Shown here: positions 25,972-35,794 of the stretch, piece by piece
How the letters are laid out: each line of letters opens with the position of its first letter
Position numbering within the stretch: position 1 is the stretch's first letter
NCBI GenBank assembly: GCA_017302455.1
Contig: JAFLDO010000039.1
Span: 1-46,485 of the forward strand
Origin: Accumulibacter sp.
GTDB taxonomy: Bacteria > Pseudomonadota > Gammaproteobacteria > Burkholderiales > Rhodocyclaceae
DNA: 46,485 bases
Direction of reading: 5' to 3'
Notes under the pieces: model-generated
Database searches by the model: none
What the model saw: only the letters and a program-made list of their open reading frames with translations
Told to the model about the DNA's origin: nothing
Program-made: the position numbers and the translations under genes

Positions 25972-26409
25972 ATGAACCTTGCCTATGCCTACCCCGCCAG
26001 CCGCTTCGAACCGGCAACGCTTGTCGATCTCAACGCGCGCGCCGAGCGCGAGCGCCTTTCGAAGTCGGCGCTGCAGGGTTTCTTCAATCTGGCAAGTGCC
26101 TGGCGGTTGCGCGATGAAGACGCGCGCGAACTGCTCGGCGGCCTGTCGAGCAGCGCCTTCTACGAGTGGAAGAAGAACCCCGACCGGCTGCTCGAAGTCG
26201 ACCGGATCACGCGCATCTCCTACCTGATCGGCATCTACAAGGCTTTGCACATCCTTTACGGCGACAAGCTGGCCGATGAGTGGGTCAGCCTGCCGAACAG
26301 CAACCGGGTTTTCGCCGGCCGCTCGCCGCTCGCTTTCATGCTCGGCGGCGGCCTGCTGGCCATGCAGACCGTGCGCAAACTGCTCGAAGCGCGGCGCGGC
26401 GGCATATGA
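25972..26409 (+). CDS. MbcA/ParS/Xre-type antitoxin
   Basis: 145 aa with a strong AAGGAG 7-8 nt upstream. The N-terminal half is an Xre-like helical DNA-binding domain (SKSALQGFFNLASAWRL, ELLGGLSSSAFYEWKK). The C-terminal half is the MbcA/ParS toxin-binding domain (RISYLIGIYKALHILYGDKL, WVSLPNSNRVFAGRSPLAFM). In studied systems this antitoxin covers the active site of a RES-domain NAD-consuming toxin and represses the operon. The toxin start codon overlaps its stop (ATGA). Confidence 0.9.
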   Translation: MNLAYAYPASRFEPATLVDLNARAERERLSKSALQGFFNLASAWRLRDEDARELLGGLSSSAFYEWKKNPDRLLEVDRITRISYLIGIYKALHILYGDKLADEWVSLPNSNRVFAGRSPLAFMLGGGLLAMQTVRKLLEARRGGI

Positions 26410-27116
26410 ACCCGCCACTGCCGAGCCTGTCGCACCTGCGCCAGATCGATACGGTGCGGCTGATTCCGTCGCGTTTTGCCGAGCGCGAGGACTCGGTACT
26501 GACCGCTATCGCCGAGAACCTCGACCACCTGCGCGACCTCTTCGAACTCGACAACGCCACCAACGAGAGGCTGATCGGCGAGCGCGGCGGCCTGCCGGGA
26601 ATCGGCGTCGACGAGCTGGTGTTCGGCGTGCCGAACTTCCGCATCGTCAATGCCGCCTTCACCTACCCGCGCCCGGAAGGCAGCCGCTTCAACGACGGCG
26701 AACGCGGCGCCTGGTATTGCGCTTTCGAACTGGAAACGGCACTGGCCGAAATCATTTTCCACAAGACAGTCGAGTACCAGGAAATCGACCGCTTCGACGA
26801 CAGCGTCAACTACCAGGAGCTGCTCGCCGATTTCAGCAGCGAGTTCCACGATCTGCGCGCCGCGCCGGCCTTCGCCGCCTGTCTCGACCCCGCCAGTTAT
26901 GTCGCATCGCAGGGTCTCGCGGCACGCCTGCTCGACGCCGGCTCGCTGGGAGTCATCTACCCCAGCGTGCGCCGCGCCGGCGGCACCAACCTCGCCTGCT
27001 TCCGGCCGGCGCTGGTCGGCAATCCACGCCGCGCCGCGTCGTTTCGCCTGACCTGGGCGGGCAACCGGCAACCCCAGGTGGAGAGACTGGACCGCCAAGA
27101 AACAAGAGGCTTGTGA
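26406..27116 (+). CDS. RES-domain toxin
   Basis: 236 aa, coupled to the antitoxin by a 4-nt overlap. It belongs to the longer RES branch: ~80 residues precede the core, then YPRPEGSRFNDGERGAWYCA carries the conserved Arg, ELETALAEIIFHK the Glu, and GVIYPSVRRAGGTNLACF the Ser that name the domain. Characterised members (MbcT, ParT) cleave, phosphorolyse or ADP-ribosylate using NAD+. It is followed, again with a 4-nt overlap, by a DUF262 gene, which is not part of the ordinary two-gene module. Confidence 0.88.
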   Translation: MNPPLPSLSHLRQIDTVRLIPSRFAEREDSVLTAIAENLDHLRDLFELDNATNERLIGERGGLPGIGVDELVFGVPNFRIVNAAFTYPRPEGSRFNDGERGAWYCAFELETALAEIIFHKTVEYQEIDRFDDSVNYQELLADFSSEFHDLRAAPAFAACLDPASYVASQGLAARLLDAGSLGVIYPSVRRAGGTNLACFRPALVGNPRRAASFRLTWAGNRQPQVERLDRQETRGL

Positions 27117-28816
27117 AACAATCGACCGAACATGTCAACCCGACCACAGCCATGACGACCGCGGCCAACCACACAAGCAACGCGCTGCTCGACAGACGCC
27201 CGGAAGCGCGGACCTTCAGCGTCCAGGACCTGCTGGAGGTGGTGGCAAGCGGCCGGCTTCGCATTCCCAGTTTCCAGCGCGGCCTCAAATGGGACCGCAT
27301 GGATGCCAGGCTCCTGCTGGAAAGCCTTTTTCGGGGTTATCCGGTGGGAACGCTGCTGCTCTGGGAAGCAGCGGCGCCGGCGGGCGAAGTGCGTTTCGGA
27401 TCGCTCACCCTGCCTGCTCCGCAGATGCCGAATGCCTTGTGGGTGGTCGATGGTCAGCAGCGAATTGTCTCCCTTGCCCGGACATTGCTCGCTGCCGACC
27501 CGGACTCGGATGACTTCGCCCTGTACGTCGACCTCGATGCGGCGGACTTTGTTGCTCCTCCTGCCATCGGCAAGCGCCGCGCCGATCCGTCGCGCTGGCT
27601 GCCAATGACCGTCGTTCTTGACGCGGAAAAGCTGATGCAATGGTTGCTCGACCACGCCGCCGCGCCCGGCAGTCGGCAAAGGCGCGACACGGCAATCCAG
27701 TTGGGCCGGCGCCTACGCGAATACGAGATCCCCGCCTACATTGTCCGCAGCGACGACCAGGCCATTCTGCGTGACATCTTCAATCGGATCAATTCGGCCG
27801 GCAAGTCGCTTGACGATTCCGACGTTTTCGACGCGCTCAACGGCTCGCGCTTGCAGAGCCGGCCAGCGACCATCACACAGATTTCTTCCGAGTTGGAAAA
27901 ACTGGATTTCGGGCGAATCGAAGAAAGACTTCTGCACCGGCTGCTGCGCGTTCTGCTCGGGCTACCGGTCGTGGAAAGCGCCCGCAGCGACCCGCCACGC
28001 CTGACTGACAAGGAAGCCGAACAGGCGTACCGGTTGACGGCGGCCACCGCAAGCCAGATTATCCAGTTCCTCAAGAGCGATGCAGGCATCCCCCATTACG
28101 ACCTGCTGCCTTACAAGCAGGCGTTCGTGACCCTGGGCAGGTTCTTCCAGCTCCATCCCCAACCGTCGCCGCGATCGCGCGAACTGCTGGCACGCTGGAT
28201 CTGGCGCGGCGCGCTGAATGGCGCTCACCAGGGAGACACGGTTTCGACGCGCAAGGTCCTGGCGCGCATTCTCCCGGAAAGTGAGGAACGCTCCGTCAAT
28301 GGGATGCTGGAGATGGTCAGCGGAAAACCATCGGCAATACCCGACGTCGCCGATCGCTTCAATTTCCGCTTCGCGGCGAGCAAGCTGCTGGCCCTTGCCC
28401 TGTTTAGCCTCGAACCACGCGACTTGGTAACCGGCGACAGGCTGGCCGCCGGGCAACTCATGAGCCAAGTCCATTCGGGCCATGACTCATCACCACTGGT
28501 GCAGATCTTTCCAGTGCGTGCCGGCAAAACTGAGGAAGCGCTGCAATCGGCAGCCAACCGGCTCATCCATCCGCCACACCAGAGGGGCGTACGCCGCCTG
28601 CTGGTCGGAATCGATGATTCCCGCCTCCTGCTGTCGCATGGCATCAGCGCAGCCGTTCGACGGGCGCTCGATGACGGCGATAGCGCCGCTTTCCTGAAAT
28701 TGCGCGCCGAGTGGATGCGGCCGCGCGTAGAGCTATTCTTCGCTCGCCATGCCCGCTGGGACGAGCCCGATCGGCCGAGGATCGCGTCGCTGATCGTCGA
28801 CGACGAGGAGGGCTGA
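27113..28816 (+). CDS. DUF262 (GmrSD-N-like) protein
   Basis: 567 aa from GTG 27113, which overlaps the RES stop as GTGA with AAGAGG just upstream; ATG 27152 is an alternative. The DUF262 core is clear: RIPSFQRGLKWDRMDARLL, FRGYPVGTLLLWE, VVDGQQRIVSLA (the DGQQR signature) and IFNRINSAGKSLDDSDVFDA. In GmrSD-type enzymes this domain binds and hydrolyses NTPs, and nuclease activity resides in a C-terminal HNH domain. Here the C-terminal ~200 residues have no HNH motif I can see, so it may depend on its partners. The hipA-like gene starts at the base after its stop codon. Confidence 0.85.
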   Translation: MKQSTEHVNPTTAMTTAANHTSNALLDRRPEARTFSVQDLLEVVASGRLRIPSFQRGLKWDRMDARLLLESLFRGYPVGTLLLWEAAAPAGEVRFGSLTLPAPQMPNALWVVDGQQRIVSLARTLLAADPDSDDFALYVDLDAADFVAPPAIGKRRADPSRWLPMTVVLDAEKLMQWLLDHAAAPGSRQRRDTAIQLGRRLREYEIPAYIVRSDDQAILRDIFNRINSAGKSLDDSDVFDALNGSRLQSRPATITQISSELEKLDFGRIEERLLHRLLRVLLGLPVVESARSDPPRLTDKEAEQAYRLTAATASQIIQFLKSDAGIPHYDLLPYKQAFVTLGRFFQLHPQPSPRSRELLARWIWRGALNGAHQGDTVSTRKVLARILPESEERSVNGMLEMVSGKPSAIPDVADRFNFRFAASKLLALALFSLEPRDLVTGDRLAAGQLMSQVHSGHDSSPLVQIFPVRAGKTEEALQSAANRLIHPPHQRGVRRLLVGIDDSRLLLSHGISAAVRRALDDGDSAAFLKLRAEWMRPRVELFFARHARWDEPDRPRIASLIVDDEEG

Positions 28817-30025
28817 ATGGAGCACAACCTTGGCGTATGGATAAACGACATCCACGTCGGGCAACTGAACCTGACGCGCAACGACGGCTGCGAGTTCAGG
28901 CTCGTCGAATCGTACAAGCGAGCCTATCCCAGGCCGATACTTGGGCAACAGTTTCTCGACGATCCTGACCAGGTGCATGCCTCCCGATCACGCACACCGC
29001 CATGGTTTTCCAATCTGCTACCGGAAGGTCCCTTGCGCGAAATGATTGCCCGCCAGGCGGGTGTTTCGGTCTATCGTGAGTTCTTCCTCCTCCATCACCT
29101 GGGAGAGGATTTGCCCGGTGCCGTTCGCATAATGGCCGACGAGGCGTTGCCGGAAACCACAGACGCAACCCTTCAGGCGAGCGAAGGGCACGCAGGAGAA
29201 AGCGACTGGCATTTTTCGCTGGCCGGAGTACAGCTCAAGTTTTCCGCCCGACGCGAAGGGCGCGGACTGACCATCCCGGTCAGCGGCACCGGCGGCGACT
29301 GGATCGTCAAGTTGCCGGACGCCCGCTTTCCGGGTGTGCCCGAAAACGAGCAGGCAACCATGCTCTGGGCAAAGGCCAGCGGCATCGATATCCCGGAAAT
29401 TCGGTTGATTCCGGTTGCCGAGATCTCTGGCTTACCGTCGGAAGCCAGTACATTCGGAGGTCAAACGGCTCTGGCTGTCCGCCGCTTCGACCGCCCGTCG
29501 CCGGGCAAGCGCGTTCACATCGAGGACTTCGCGCAGATTCTGGGGCTCTACCCCGAGCAAAAATACGCCAGCTATAACTACGAAACGCTGGCCAACCTGG
29601 TATACAAACTCGCGGGAGAATCGGAACTGGACGAATTCATCCGGCGACTGGTTTTCGTCATTGCCTCTGGTAACGGCGATGCCCACCTCAAGAACTGGAG
29701 CCTGATCTACCCAGACGGCGCCAACGCCCGGCTTGCGCCCGCTTACGATTTCGTATCGACCGTTCAGTACAAGGCCGACGACCAGTTGGCGCTCAACCTC
29801 GCGCGTTCGAAGCGCTGGCAGGACGTCACTCACGAATCGTTCCTGCGCCTCGCGCGCAAGATTGGCGACGACGAAGCGCTGATGGCTACCCGGATCGAGC
29901 GCATCGGAGAAGCGATCATGACGGCATGGCACGCCTCACGCGGAGACTTCGGTTACACCGCGCAGGCGCGCGACCGCCTTTCCTCTCACCTCGCACGCGT
30001 ACCGCTGTTCTCCGCGGGCACCTGA
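28817..30025 (+). CDS. HipA-family serine/threonine kinase
   Basis: 402 aa; the ATG follows the DUF262 stop without a gap. The N-terminal subdomain has NLGVWINDIHVGQLN and WFSNLLPEGPLREMI. The kinase-like core has QLKFSAR, DWIVKLPD (ATP-binding Lys), VRRFDR, the catalytic loop NGDAHLKNWSL (N286-G-D288) and the metal-binding APAYDFVST (D311). HipA kinases phosphorylate targets such as glutamyl-tRNA synthetase and are normally encoded next to an HTH antitoxin HipB. No HipB-like gene is adjacent, so any control would have to come from the MbcA/ParS-like protein or the DUF262 partner at the head of this cassette. Confidence 0.9.
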   Translation: MEHNLGVWINDIHVGQLNLTRNDGCEFRLVESYKRAYPRPILGQQFLDDPDQVHASRSRTPPWFSNLLPEGPLREMIARQAGVSVYREFFLLHHLGEDLPGAVRIMADEALPETTDATLQASEGHAGESDWHFSLAGVQLKFSARREGRGLTIPVSGTGGDWIVKLPDARFPGVPENEQATMLWAKASGIDIPEIRLIPVAEISGLPSEASTFGGQTALAVRRFDRPSPGKRVHIEDFAQILGLYPEQKYASYNYETLANLVYKLAGESELDEFIRRLVFVIASGNGDAHLKNWSLIYPDGANARLAPAYDFVSTVQYKADDQLALNLARSKRWQDVTHESFLRLARKIGDDEALMATRIERIGEAIMTAWHASRGDFGYTAQARDRLSSHLARVPLFSAGT

Positions 30026-30169
30026 CACCTGCCCTCTGAGGCAGGAACCGACTGCACAGCGGCTGCTTGGCATTGCAAATCCGCCGGACGACCCCGCTCT
30101 CCTTGCCTGCGCACCGGAACTTGTCGATACTCGTCCTGCCCAAGGGCCACACTTTCCAGGAGACCCAGC

Positions 30170-31147
30170 ATGAACGAACACGAACAGAAAGCCATCCTCA
30201 CGCTCAGCCTGATGGCTGCCTTTGCCGACGGCAACAAGGACGAATCCGAGCGCGCCGAACTCAAGCGCATCGCCGACGCACTGGCCGGCGAAGCATCGAT
30301 CAACCTTGCCGCCCTCTATCAGGACGTGCTGCTCAAGCGCGTCTCGATGCCGTCGGCAGTCGCCGCGCTGACCTCGCCGGAAGCGCGTCAACTCGCCTTT
30401 GAGATGGCCGTCTGCGTCTGCGATGCCGACGGCGTGCAGTCGCCTGCCGAACAGGCATTTCTCGCCGACCTGCGCCACGCGCTGGCTCTCGATGTGCAGC
30501 AGTCGGCCGCGTATACGCGCCAGGCGGAGGCGATCGCTGCGCTGCCGGTCGGTGCCTCGGCAACCGACAGCGCCGTTGACGAGGCACCGGCCGCGCCAGT
30601 GTTCGCGGTCGCTGAGCACGCGTCGACGATGAGCGAGGCCGAGATGGAGAAGGCCATTCTCAATGCCGCGATTCTCAACGGCGCGCTCGAACTGCTGCCC
30701 GAATCGCTGTCGACGATGGCGATCATCCCGCTGCAGATGAAGCTGGTCTATCGCATCGGCAAATCCTACGGCTTCGAACTCGATCGCGGGCATATCAAGG
30801 ATTTCCTTGCCACCCTCGGCGTCGGGCTGACCTCGCAGTATCTCGAACAAGCCGGCCGCAAGCTGCTCGGCGGCCTGCTCGGCAAGATCGGCGGCGGCAT
30901 GCTCGGTGGCCTCGGCAAGCAGGCGGTGAGTTCCGGCATGAGTTTCGCCAGCACCTATGCACTCGGCCATGTCGCCAGGCGCTACTACGCAGGTGGCCGC
31001 AGCTTCTCGGCGCAGATGTTGCGCGAAAGCTTCGACAGCATGCTCGGCGAAGCCAAGGGTCTGCAGGCGCGCTATCTGCCCGAGATGCAGGCACAGGCAC
31101 GATCGCTGGATACGGCGAAGATCATCGACATGGTCAGGCGGGGTTGA
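30170..31147 (+). CDS. TerB-like / DUF697 domain protein
   Basis: 325 aa with CAGGAG upstream of ATG 30170. Residues 1-125 are a TerB-like helical domain with the acidic metal-binding repeats MAAFADGNKDESERAEL and VCVCDADGVQSPAEQAFL. Residues ~160-290 form a DUF697-like module (ILNGALELLPESLSTMAIIP, QMKLVYRIGKSYG, glycine-rich KLLGGLLGKIGGGMLGGLG helix able to insert in membrane), as in YcjF-type proteins. It probably associates with the inner membrane and responds to stress or metal; exact role unknown. Single gene. Confidence 0.75.
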   Translation: MNEHEQKAILTLSLMAAFADGNKDESERAELKRIADALAGEASINLAALYQDVLLKRVSMPSAVAALTSPEARQLAFEMAVCVCDADGVQSPAEQAFLADLRHALALDVQQSAAYTRQAEAIAALPVGASATDSAVDEAPAAPVFAVAEHASTMSEAEMEKAILNAAILNGALELLPESLSTMAIIPLQMKLVYRIGKSYGFELDRGHIKDFLATLGVGLTSQYLEQAGRKLLGGLLGKIGGGMLGGLGKQAVSSGMSFASTYALGHVARRYYAGGRSFSAQMLRESFDSMLGEAKGLQARYLPEMQAQARSLDTAKIIDMVRRG

Positions 31148-31234
31148 GTCCTCCGCACCCGTTGCGACCGGCGGCGGTCACCAGTCCACCGCCACACCTT
31201 GCCGACTGACCCTCTGCCTGGATGCCCCGCGCCA

Positions 31235-32788
31235 ATGCTGAACTTCGACAATCGCTTCCTGCGCGACCTGCCCGGCGACACCGATCGACACAACGCGCCG
31301 CGACAGGTGTTCGGCGCCTGCTGGTCGCCGGTTGATCCGACACCGGTCGCCGCGCCGACCCTGCTCGCCCATTCGCGCGAGGTCGCCGCAGCGCTCGGTC
31401 TCGACGAACCAGCCATGGCGGCGCCGGAGATGCTGGCCGCGCTGGCCGGCAACGCCTTGTTGCCGGGGATGGCCGCCTACGCCAGTTGCTACGGTGGCCA
31501 TCAGTTCGGGCAGTGGGCCGGCCAGTTGGGTGACGGCCGCGCCATCCTGCTCGGCGAAGCCGTCAATGGCCAGGGGCAGCGTCTCGAGCTGCAGCTCAAG
31601 GGCGCCGGACCGACGCCGTACTCGCGGCGGGCCGACGGACGCGCCGTGCTGCGCTCGTCGATCCGCGAGTTCCTGTGCAGCGAAGCGATGCATCACCTCG
31701 GCGTGCCGACCACCCGCGCCCTGAGTCTCGTCGCTACCGGTGAAACGGTCGTGCGCGACATGTTCTACGACGGCCATCCGGTCGCCGAACCCGGTGCCGT
31801 GGTCTGCCGGGTCGCCCCCTCGTTCACCCGCTTCGGGCATTTCGAGCTGCTCGCCGCACGCGGCGAGCGCGAGTTGCTGCAGCGCCTCGTCGACTTCACG
31901 ATCGCGCGCGACTTCCCCGAACTCGTGACCGGCGCCGAGCCGAGCCTGGCCGCGTGGTTCGGCGAAGTCTGCGAACGTACCGCCCGCCTGATGGTGCATT
32001 GGATGCGCGTCGGCTTCGTCCATGGCGTGATGAACACCGACAACATGTCGATTCTCGGTTTGACGATCGACTACGGGCCTTACGGCTGGGTCGACAATTT
32101 CGATCCGGGCTGGACGCCGAACACCACCGACGCCTCGAGCCGGCGCTACTGCTTTGCCCGGCAGCCGGCGATCGCGCGCTGGAACCTCGAACGGCTGGCC
32201 GACGCGCTGGCCATGCTGACGCCGCGGCCGGTCGAGCTGGCAGCCGGCATCGAACGCTACGACGAAGTCTATTCGAGCGAGTTCTGCGCGGCCTTTGCCG
32301 GCAAGCTCGGTCTGTGCGAATGGCACCATGACGATGCCGACCTGCTCGAGGAACTTTTCGAACTGATGCGGCTGGGGGAAATCGACATGACCGAGTTTTT
32401 CCGCTGCCTGGCCTCGCTGGACATCGACAATCCAGCCATTGATGTTGTCCAGAGCGCCTTCTATCGTGATGACCTGCGCCTGCGCTTCTCCGCGCCTGTC
32501 TCGCGCTGGCTCACGCGCTACGCGGCTCGGGTTCGCCAGGACGCTCAGCCGGCGGCACGCCGAGCAGCGCGCATGAACGCCGCCAACCCACGCTACGTGC
32601 TGCGCAACTACCTCGCGCAACAGGCCATCGACCGCGCTGAACAGGGCGACACGCAGCGCATCCATGATCTCCTCGACGTGCTGCGCCACCCCTATGTGGA
32701 GCAGGCAGGGTGCGCAGCGTTCAGCGCCAAGCGACCCGATTGGGCCCGGCACAGGGCCGGTTGCTCGACGCTTTCGTGCAGTTCCTGA
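31235..32788 (+). CDS. selO: Protein adenylyltransferase SelO
   Basis: 517 aa from ATG 31235, which gives the usual start [15 protein letters not shown]. The pseudokinase fold that transfers AMP from ATP to protein hydroxyls is intact: [30 protein letters not shown], the region [12 protein letters not shown] with its catalytic Asp, and [11 protein letters not shown] for metal binding. The C-terminus CSTLSCSS keeps cysteines where some relatives carry selenocysteine. In E. coli it modifies metabolic enzymes during oxidative stress. Length matches the family. Confidence 0.95.
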   Translation: MLNFDNRFLRDLPGDTDRHNAPRQVFGACWSPVDPTPVAAPTLLAHSREVAAALGLDEPAMAAPEMLAALAGNALLPGMAAYASCYGGHQFGQWAGQLGDGRAILLGEAVNGQGQRLELQLKGAGPTPYSRRADGRAVLRSSIREFLCSEAMHHLGVPTTRALSLVATGETVVRDMFYDGHPVAEPGAVVCRVAPSFTRFGHFELLAARGERELLQRLVDFTIARDFPELVTGAEPSLAAWFGEVCERTARLMVHWMRVGFVHGVMNTDNMSILGLTIDYGPYGWVDNFDPGWTPNTTDASSRRYCFARQPAIARWNLERLADALAMLTPRPVELAAGIERYDEVYSSEFCAAFAGKLGLCEWHHDDADLLEELFELMRLGEIDMTEFFRCLASLDIDNPAIDVVQSAFYRDDLRLRFSAPVSRWLTRYAARVRQDAQPAARRAARMNAANPRYVLRNYLAQQAIDRAEQGDTQRIHDLLDVLRHPYVEQAGCAAFSAKRPDWARHRAGCSTLSCSS

Positions 32789-32858
32789 GGCCATCGAGCG
32801 CTGCGCGCGCTAGAATGGAGCCCCCCGGAAACACCGGTTTTGCCAAACGAGGAATCAC

Positions 32859-33113
32859 ATGCCTTTCACGCCCGATCTGGTCGATGAACTGAATACCCTG
32901 GTCCACTTTGATCTGGCAAGCACCCAGCAAGGAATCAAGATCCACAAGACGGCCGCCCCGGCAATCATCGCGGCAACACAGCGACTGCACTCCAAGGGCT
33001 TGTTGACGCAGATCGATGGCGGCTATCTCACCAGCCTCGGCCGGGATGCCGCCGAACACGTGCAAGCCGCACTGACGATTCTCACTTCGCTCCCCGCGAG
33101 CAGCAAGGACTAG
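32859..33113 (+). CDS. TIGR02647-family conserved protein
   Basis: 84 aa, GAGGA just upstream. MPFTPDLVDELNTLVHFDL, KIHKTAAPAIIAATQRLHSK and DGGYLTSLGRDAAEHVQAAL match the short proteobacterial TIGR02647 family, which looks like a small winged-helix-like domain. Function unknown. Confidence 0.85.
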   Translation: MPFTPDLVDELNTLVHFDLASTQQGIKIHKTAAPAIIAATQRLHSKGLLTQIDGGYLTSLGRDAAEHVQAALTILTSLPASSKD

Positions 33114-33190
33114 CCTTTGAGCCTGACCTGGACGACCCGCGCCAGGCGAGGAATGGCGAACTCCGATCCGGAAACCAGAATAGGCCAGTC

Positions 33191-35392
33191 ATGAAACGCA
33201 TGCCTTGCCGGCACTTGCTGCTGCTCGTGCTGTTCACCATCGGCGCCATCGCCAACGCTGCCGAGACGCCACGGCCGCGCGTCGGCCTCGTTCTCGGTGG
33301 CGGCGGCGCGCGCGGCGCGGCGCATATCGGCGTTCTCGAAGTGCTCGAGAAAATGCGCGTACCGATCGACTGTGTCGCCGGCACCAGCATGGGAGGTCTG
33401 GTGGCCGGCGCCTACGCCGGCGGGCTGACACCGGAGATCATGCGCGAGGAACTGGCCAAAGCGGACTGGGACGACCTCTTCCAGGACGACCCGACCTTTT
33501 CGCAACAGAGCTTTCGCAAGAAGGCTCGCGACAAGAGATTCCTGCCGGCGTCGGAGACCGGAGTGAGCGCGGACGGCATGCGCTATCAGAGCGGGATCGT
33601 CACCGGGCAAAAGATCAAGCTGTTCTTCAACCAGTTGATCTACGACTATCTTGGCGAACGCGAAATCGCTTCGCTGCCGCTGCCTCTGTCGATCATCGCC
33701 ACCAACATCGTCAATGGCGAGCGTGTGGTTTTTCGTGAGGGCAGCCTGTCGAGGGCCATGCGCGCCAGCATGTCGGTCCCCGGCCTGATGTCGCCGGTCG
33801 AGATCGACGGCGAGAAGTTGGTCGATGGCGGTCTGGTCGACAACGTACCGATCGGCGAAGCGCGGGCACGCTGTCAGGCGGACATCGTCATTGCCGTCAA
33901 TGTCGGCTCGCCATTGCTCAAGGCAGACGAAATCGGCTCGCTGCTCAGCGTGTCGGCGCAGATGGTGAACATCCTGACCGAACAGAACGTCAGCCGCTCG
34001 CTGGCGACGCTCAAACCCACCGACATCTATATCAAGCCCGATCTCGAAGGAATCACGGCCGGTGACTTCAAGCGCACCGCGGAAACGGCTGACCGCGGCG
34101 CCAGGGCCGCCGAAGCACTCGCTGACCGCCTGCGTCCGCTGGCGGTCAGCGAGACCGCCTATGCCGCCTGGTCGGAAAGCATCCAGATCGCCCGGCGCGA
34201 CGCGCCAAAGATCGATGCAATCGAGATCGCCGGTCTCCAACGGGTCAATCCAGCGGTCATCGAGCGCCATCTGGAGACCCGGCCCGGCGAGGCAATCGAC
34301 CCCAACGTGGTCAGAAGCGACCTGCTGCGCGCGTACGGCGACGGCTACTACGAGAACATCGACTACGCATTGGACAACACGCTGCGCGGCCGCAATGTGC
34401 TGCGCGTGACGCCCGTGGAAAAGAGTTGGGGACCCGATTACCTCCGCTATGGCGTCAACCTCGACACCAACTTCAAGGTGGACTCGACCTATACGCTGCG
34501 CCTCGGCTACAACAAGACCTGGCTCAACAGCCTGGGCGGCGAGATCCTTGCCTTCGGGGAGATCGGTTCGCGATCAGGCGTCGGCGTCGATTACTACCAA
34601 CCGCTCGACGAGCGCCAGCGCTACTTCTTGGAAACCGACTTCCGGTTCGGCAACCGCTCCACCGGCATTTACGAGAACAACGACAAACTCGCCGACTATC
34701 GGATCACGCAGACCGACGTACGGCTGAGCGGCGGCATCAACATCGGCCTGCTGGGCCAGATCCACGCCGGCTGGCAGCAAACCTGGTACAAGGCTCAAAT
34801 CGATACCGGATCGCCACTCTTCCCGGCGGAGTCGAAGGACTACAACGGCTGGTTTGCCGCGCTCGCCCTGGATCAGACCGATCGCCTCTACTTCCCGACC
34901 AAGGGCTGGTCCGTCAACACGCGTTATTTCGACTCGCAGACCGAAGACTACAGCAAACTCGACGCCGATCTGAGAGGCTACACGAGCCTCGGCGACTGGG
35001 TTTTCGGTACCCGCCTCAGCTATCAGGGTTCACCGATCGGCAAGCTTCCCTACTACGATCTTGGCAACCTTGGCGGCATGCTCAACATGACCGCCTTTGC
35101 CGTCGGCCAGTTGAAGGGCGACGACATGAGCTACGGTAGCGTACGGGCCGAGAGGATCATCGGTCGGCTACCGCTGGGCTTGCGCGGTGACATGCGTCTG
35201 GGTGTCGCACTCGAGGCCGCCAAGGTCGGCCGACCCTTTACGGAAACCGAGTTGAAAGGCTGGATCAACTCCAGCGCCATTTATCTCGGCGGCGAAACCC
35301 CGCTTGGTCCGGTATATCTGGGTTACGGTTACTCGAGTTCCGGCTCGACCGGCGGCTACTCGAATCTCTATCTGTTCCTCGGAACACCCTGA
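33191..35392 (+). CDS. Patatin-like phospholipase with Omp85 barrel (type Vd autotransporter, PlpD-like)
   Basis: 733 aa. The signal peptide ends near residue 23 (IANA/AETPRP). The patatin domain (~30-320) has the oxyanion loop LVLGGGGARGAAH, nucleophile elbow GTSMGG and catalytic Asp in VDGGLVDN. A POTRA-like domain follows (~335-400: IDAIEIAGLQRVNPAVIERH). The rest is a beta-barrel of the Omp85/BamA superfamily with alternating aromatic strands, ending NLYLFLGTP. The lipase is expected to be carried through or held at the outer membrane by its own barrel and to hydrolyse phospholipids. Confidence 0.92.
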   Translation: MKRMPCRHLLLLVLFTIGAIANAAETPRPRVGLVLGGGGARGAAHIGVLEVLEKMRVPIDCVAGTSMGGLVAGAYAGGLTPEIMREELAKADWDDLFQDDPTFSQQSFRKKARDKRFLPASETGVSADGMRYQSGIVTGQKIKLFFNQLIYDYLGEREIASLPLPLSIIATNIVNGERVVFREGSLSRAMRASMSVPGLMSPVEIDGEKLVDGGLVDNVPIGEARARCQADIVIAVNVGSPLLKADEIGSLLSVSAQMVNILTEQNVSRSLATLKPTDIYIKPDLEGITAGDFKRTAETADRGARAAEALADRLRPLAVSETAYAAWSESIQIARRDAPKIDAIEIAGLQRVNPAVIERHLETRPGEAIDPNVVRSDLLRAYGDGYYENIDYALDNTLRGRNVLRVTPVEKSWGPDYLRYGVNLDTNFKVDSTYTLRLGYNKTWLNSLGGEILAFGEIGSRSGVGVDYYQPLDERQRYFLETDFRFGNRSTGIYENNDKLADYRITQTDVRLSGGINIGLLGQIHAGWQQTWYKAQIDTGSPLFPAESKDYNGWFAALALDQTDRLYFPTKGWSVNTRYFDSQTEDYSKLDADLRGYTSLGDWVFGTRLSYQGSPIGKLPYYDLGNLGGMLNMTAFAVGQLKGDDMSYGSVRAERIIGRLPLGLRGDMRLGVALEAAKVGRPFTETELKGWINSSAIYLGGETPLGPVYLGYGYSSSGSTGGYSNLYLFLGTP

Positions 35393-35443
35393 TGACGGGT
35401 TGACCCGACGAGGAATCAACGAGTCGGAGCTTTTCCGGCACCG

Positions 35444-35545
35444 CGCGGACGCGTGTCGCGCTTCTCTCTCGATGCCCTGGTAAACATCGCCACGGCCTTG
35501 GACAGGCGCGTGCATGTGGAGTTGGACGTGGCGGAACCCGGGCTG
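35444..35545 (+). pseudogene. C-terminal remnant of an XRE-family (HigA/HTH_37-like) antitoxin
   Basis: The frame through 35453 reads VSRFSLDALVNIATALDRRV then HVELDVAEPG, the typical end of small XRE antitoxins in which FSLDxLV follows the recognition helix. The helix-turn-helix upstream is missing and the frame shows no suitable start, so this is a fragment. Confidence 0.45.
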
Positions 35546-35594
35546 CCGGCTGATGCGCTGCTCCCACCTATCGACCGTGCACGGCTTCAACGGT

Positions 35595-35663
35595 TTCCTC
35601 CGCGACCGTTGGCACTTCAACGCCGACGTAGGGCCGAAAACCTATGGCTGCCCTGAAGGGAAG
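35595..35663 (+). repeat. Direct repeat, copy A (69 nt)
   Basis: Aligns without gaps to 36502-36570 at 55 of 69 positions by hand count, with the best block around ATGGCTGCCCT. Both can be read as a similar peptide ending in GCPxG, so this may be the tail of a decayed gene family. Confidence 0.6.
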
Positions 35664-35794
35664 ACAGCGTCAGCGTGCGGGCACAAGTAGTAGACTCCGC
35701 CGCAGGACGCGTCCGACACGACAGTCCGACTTCAGACGGGAGATATCTCTCGTGGCAATCAACCAAGCACAAGGTGCTCTCCGGAGGAAAACAC

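Larger units (their letters stand above)
35393..35794. other. Intergenic region with gene debris
   Basis: Holds the XRE antitoxin remnant (35444-35545), one copy of a diverged direct repeat (35595-35663), and the leader of the SYLF gene. No intact gene. Confidence 0.55.

Noticed and set aside
31178-32794. Antisense open frame of 538 aa opposite selO
   Set aside because: Covers a fully conserved SelO protein; no independent protein features.
35740-35749. GAGATATCTC palindrome before the SYLF gene
   Set aside because: Ten bases only, no paired promoter element, likely chance.
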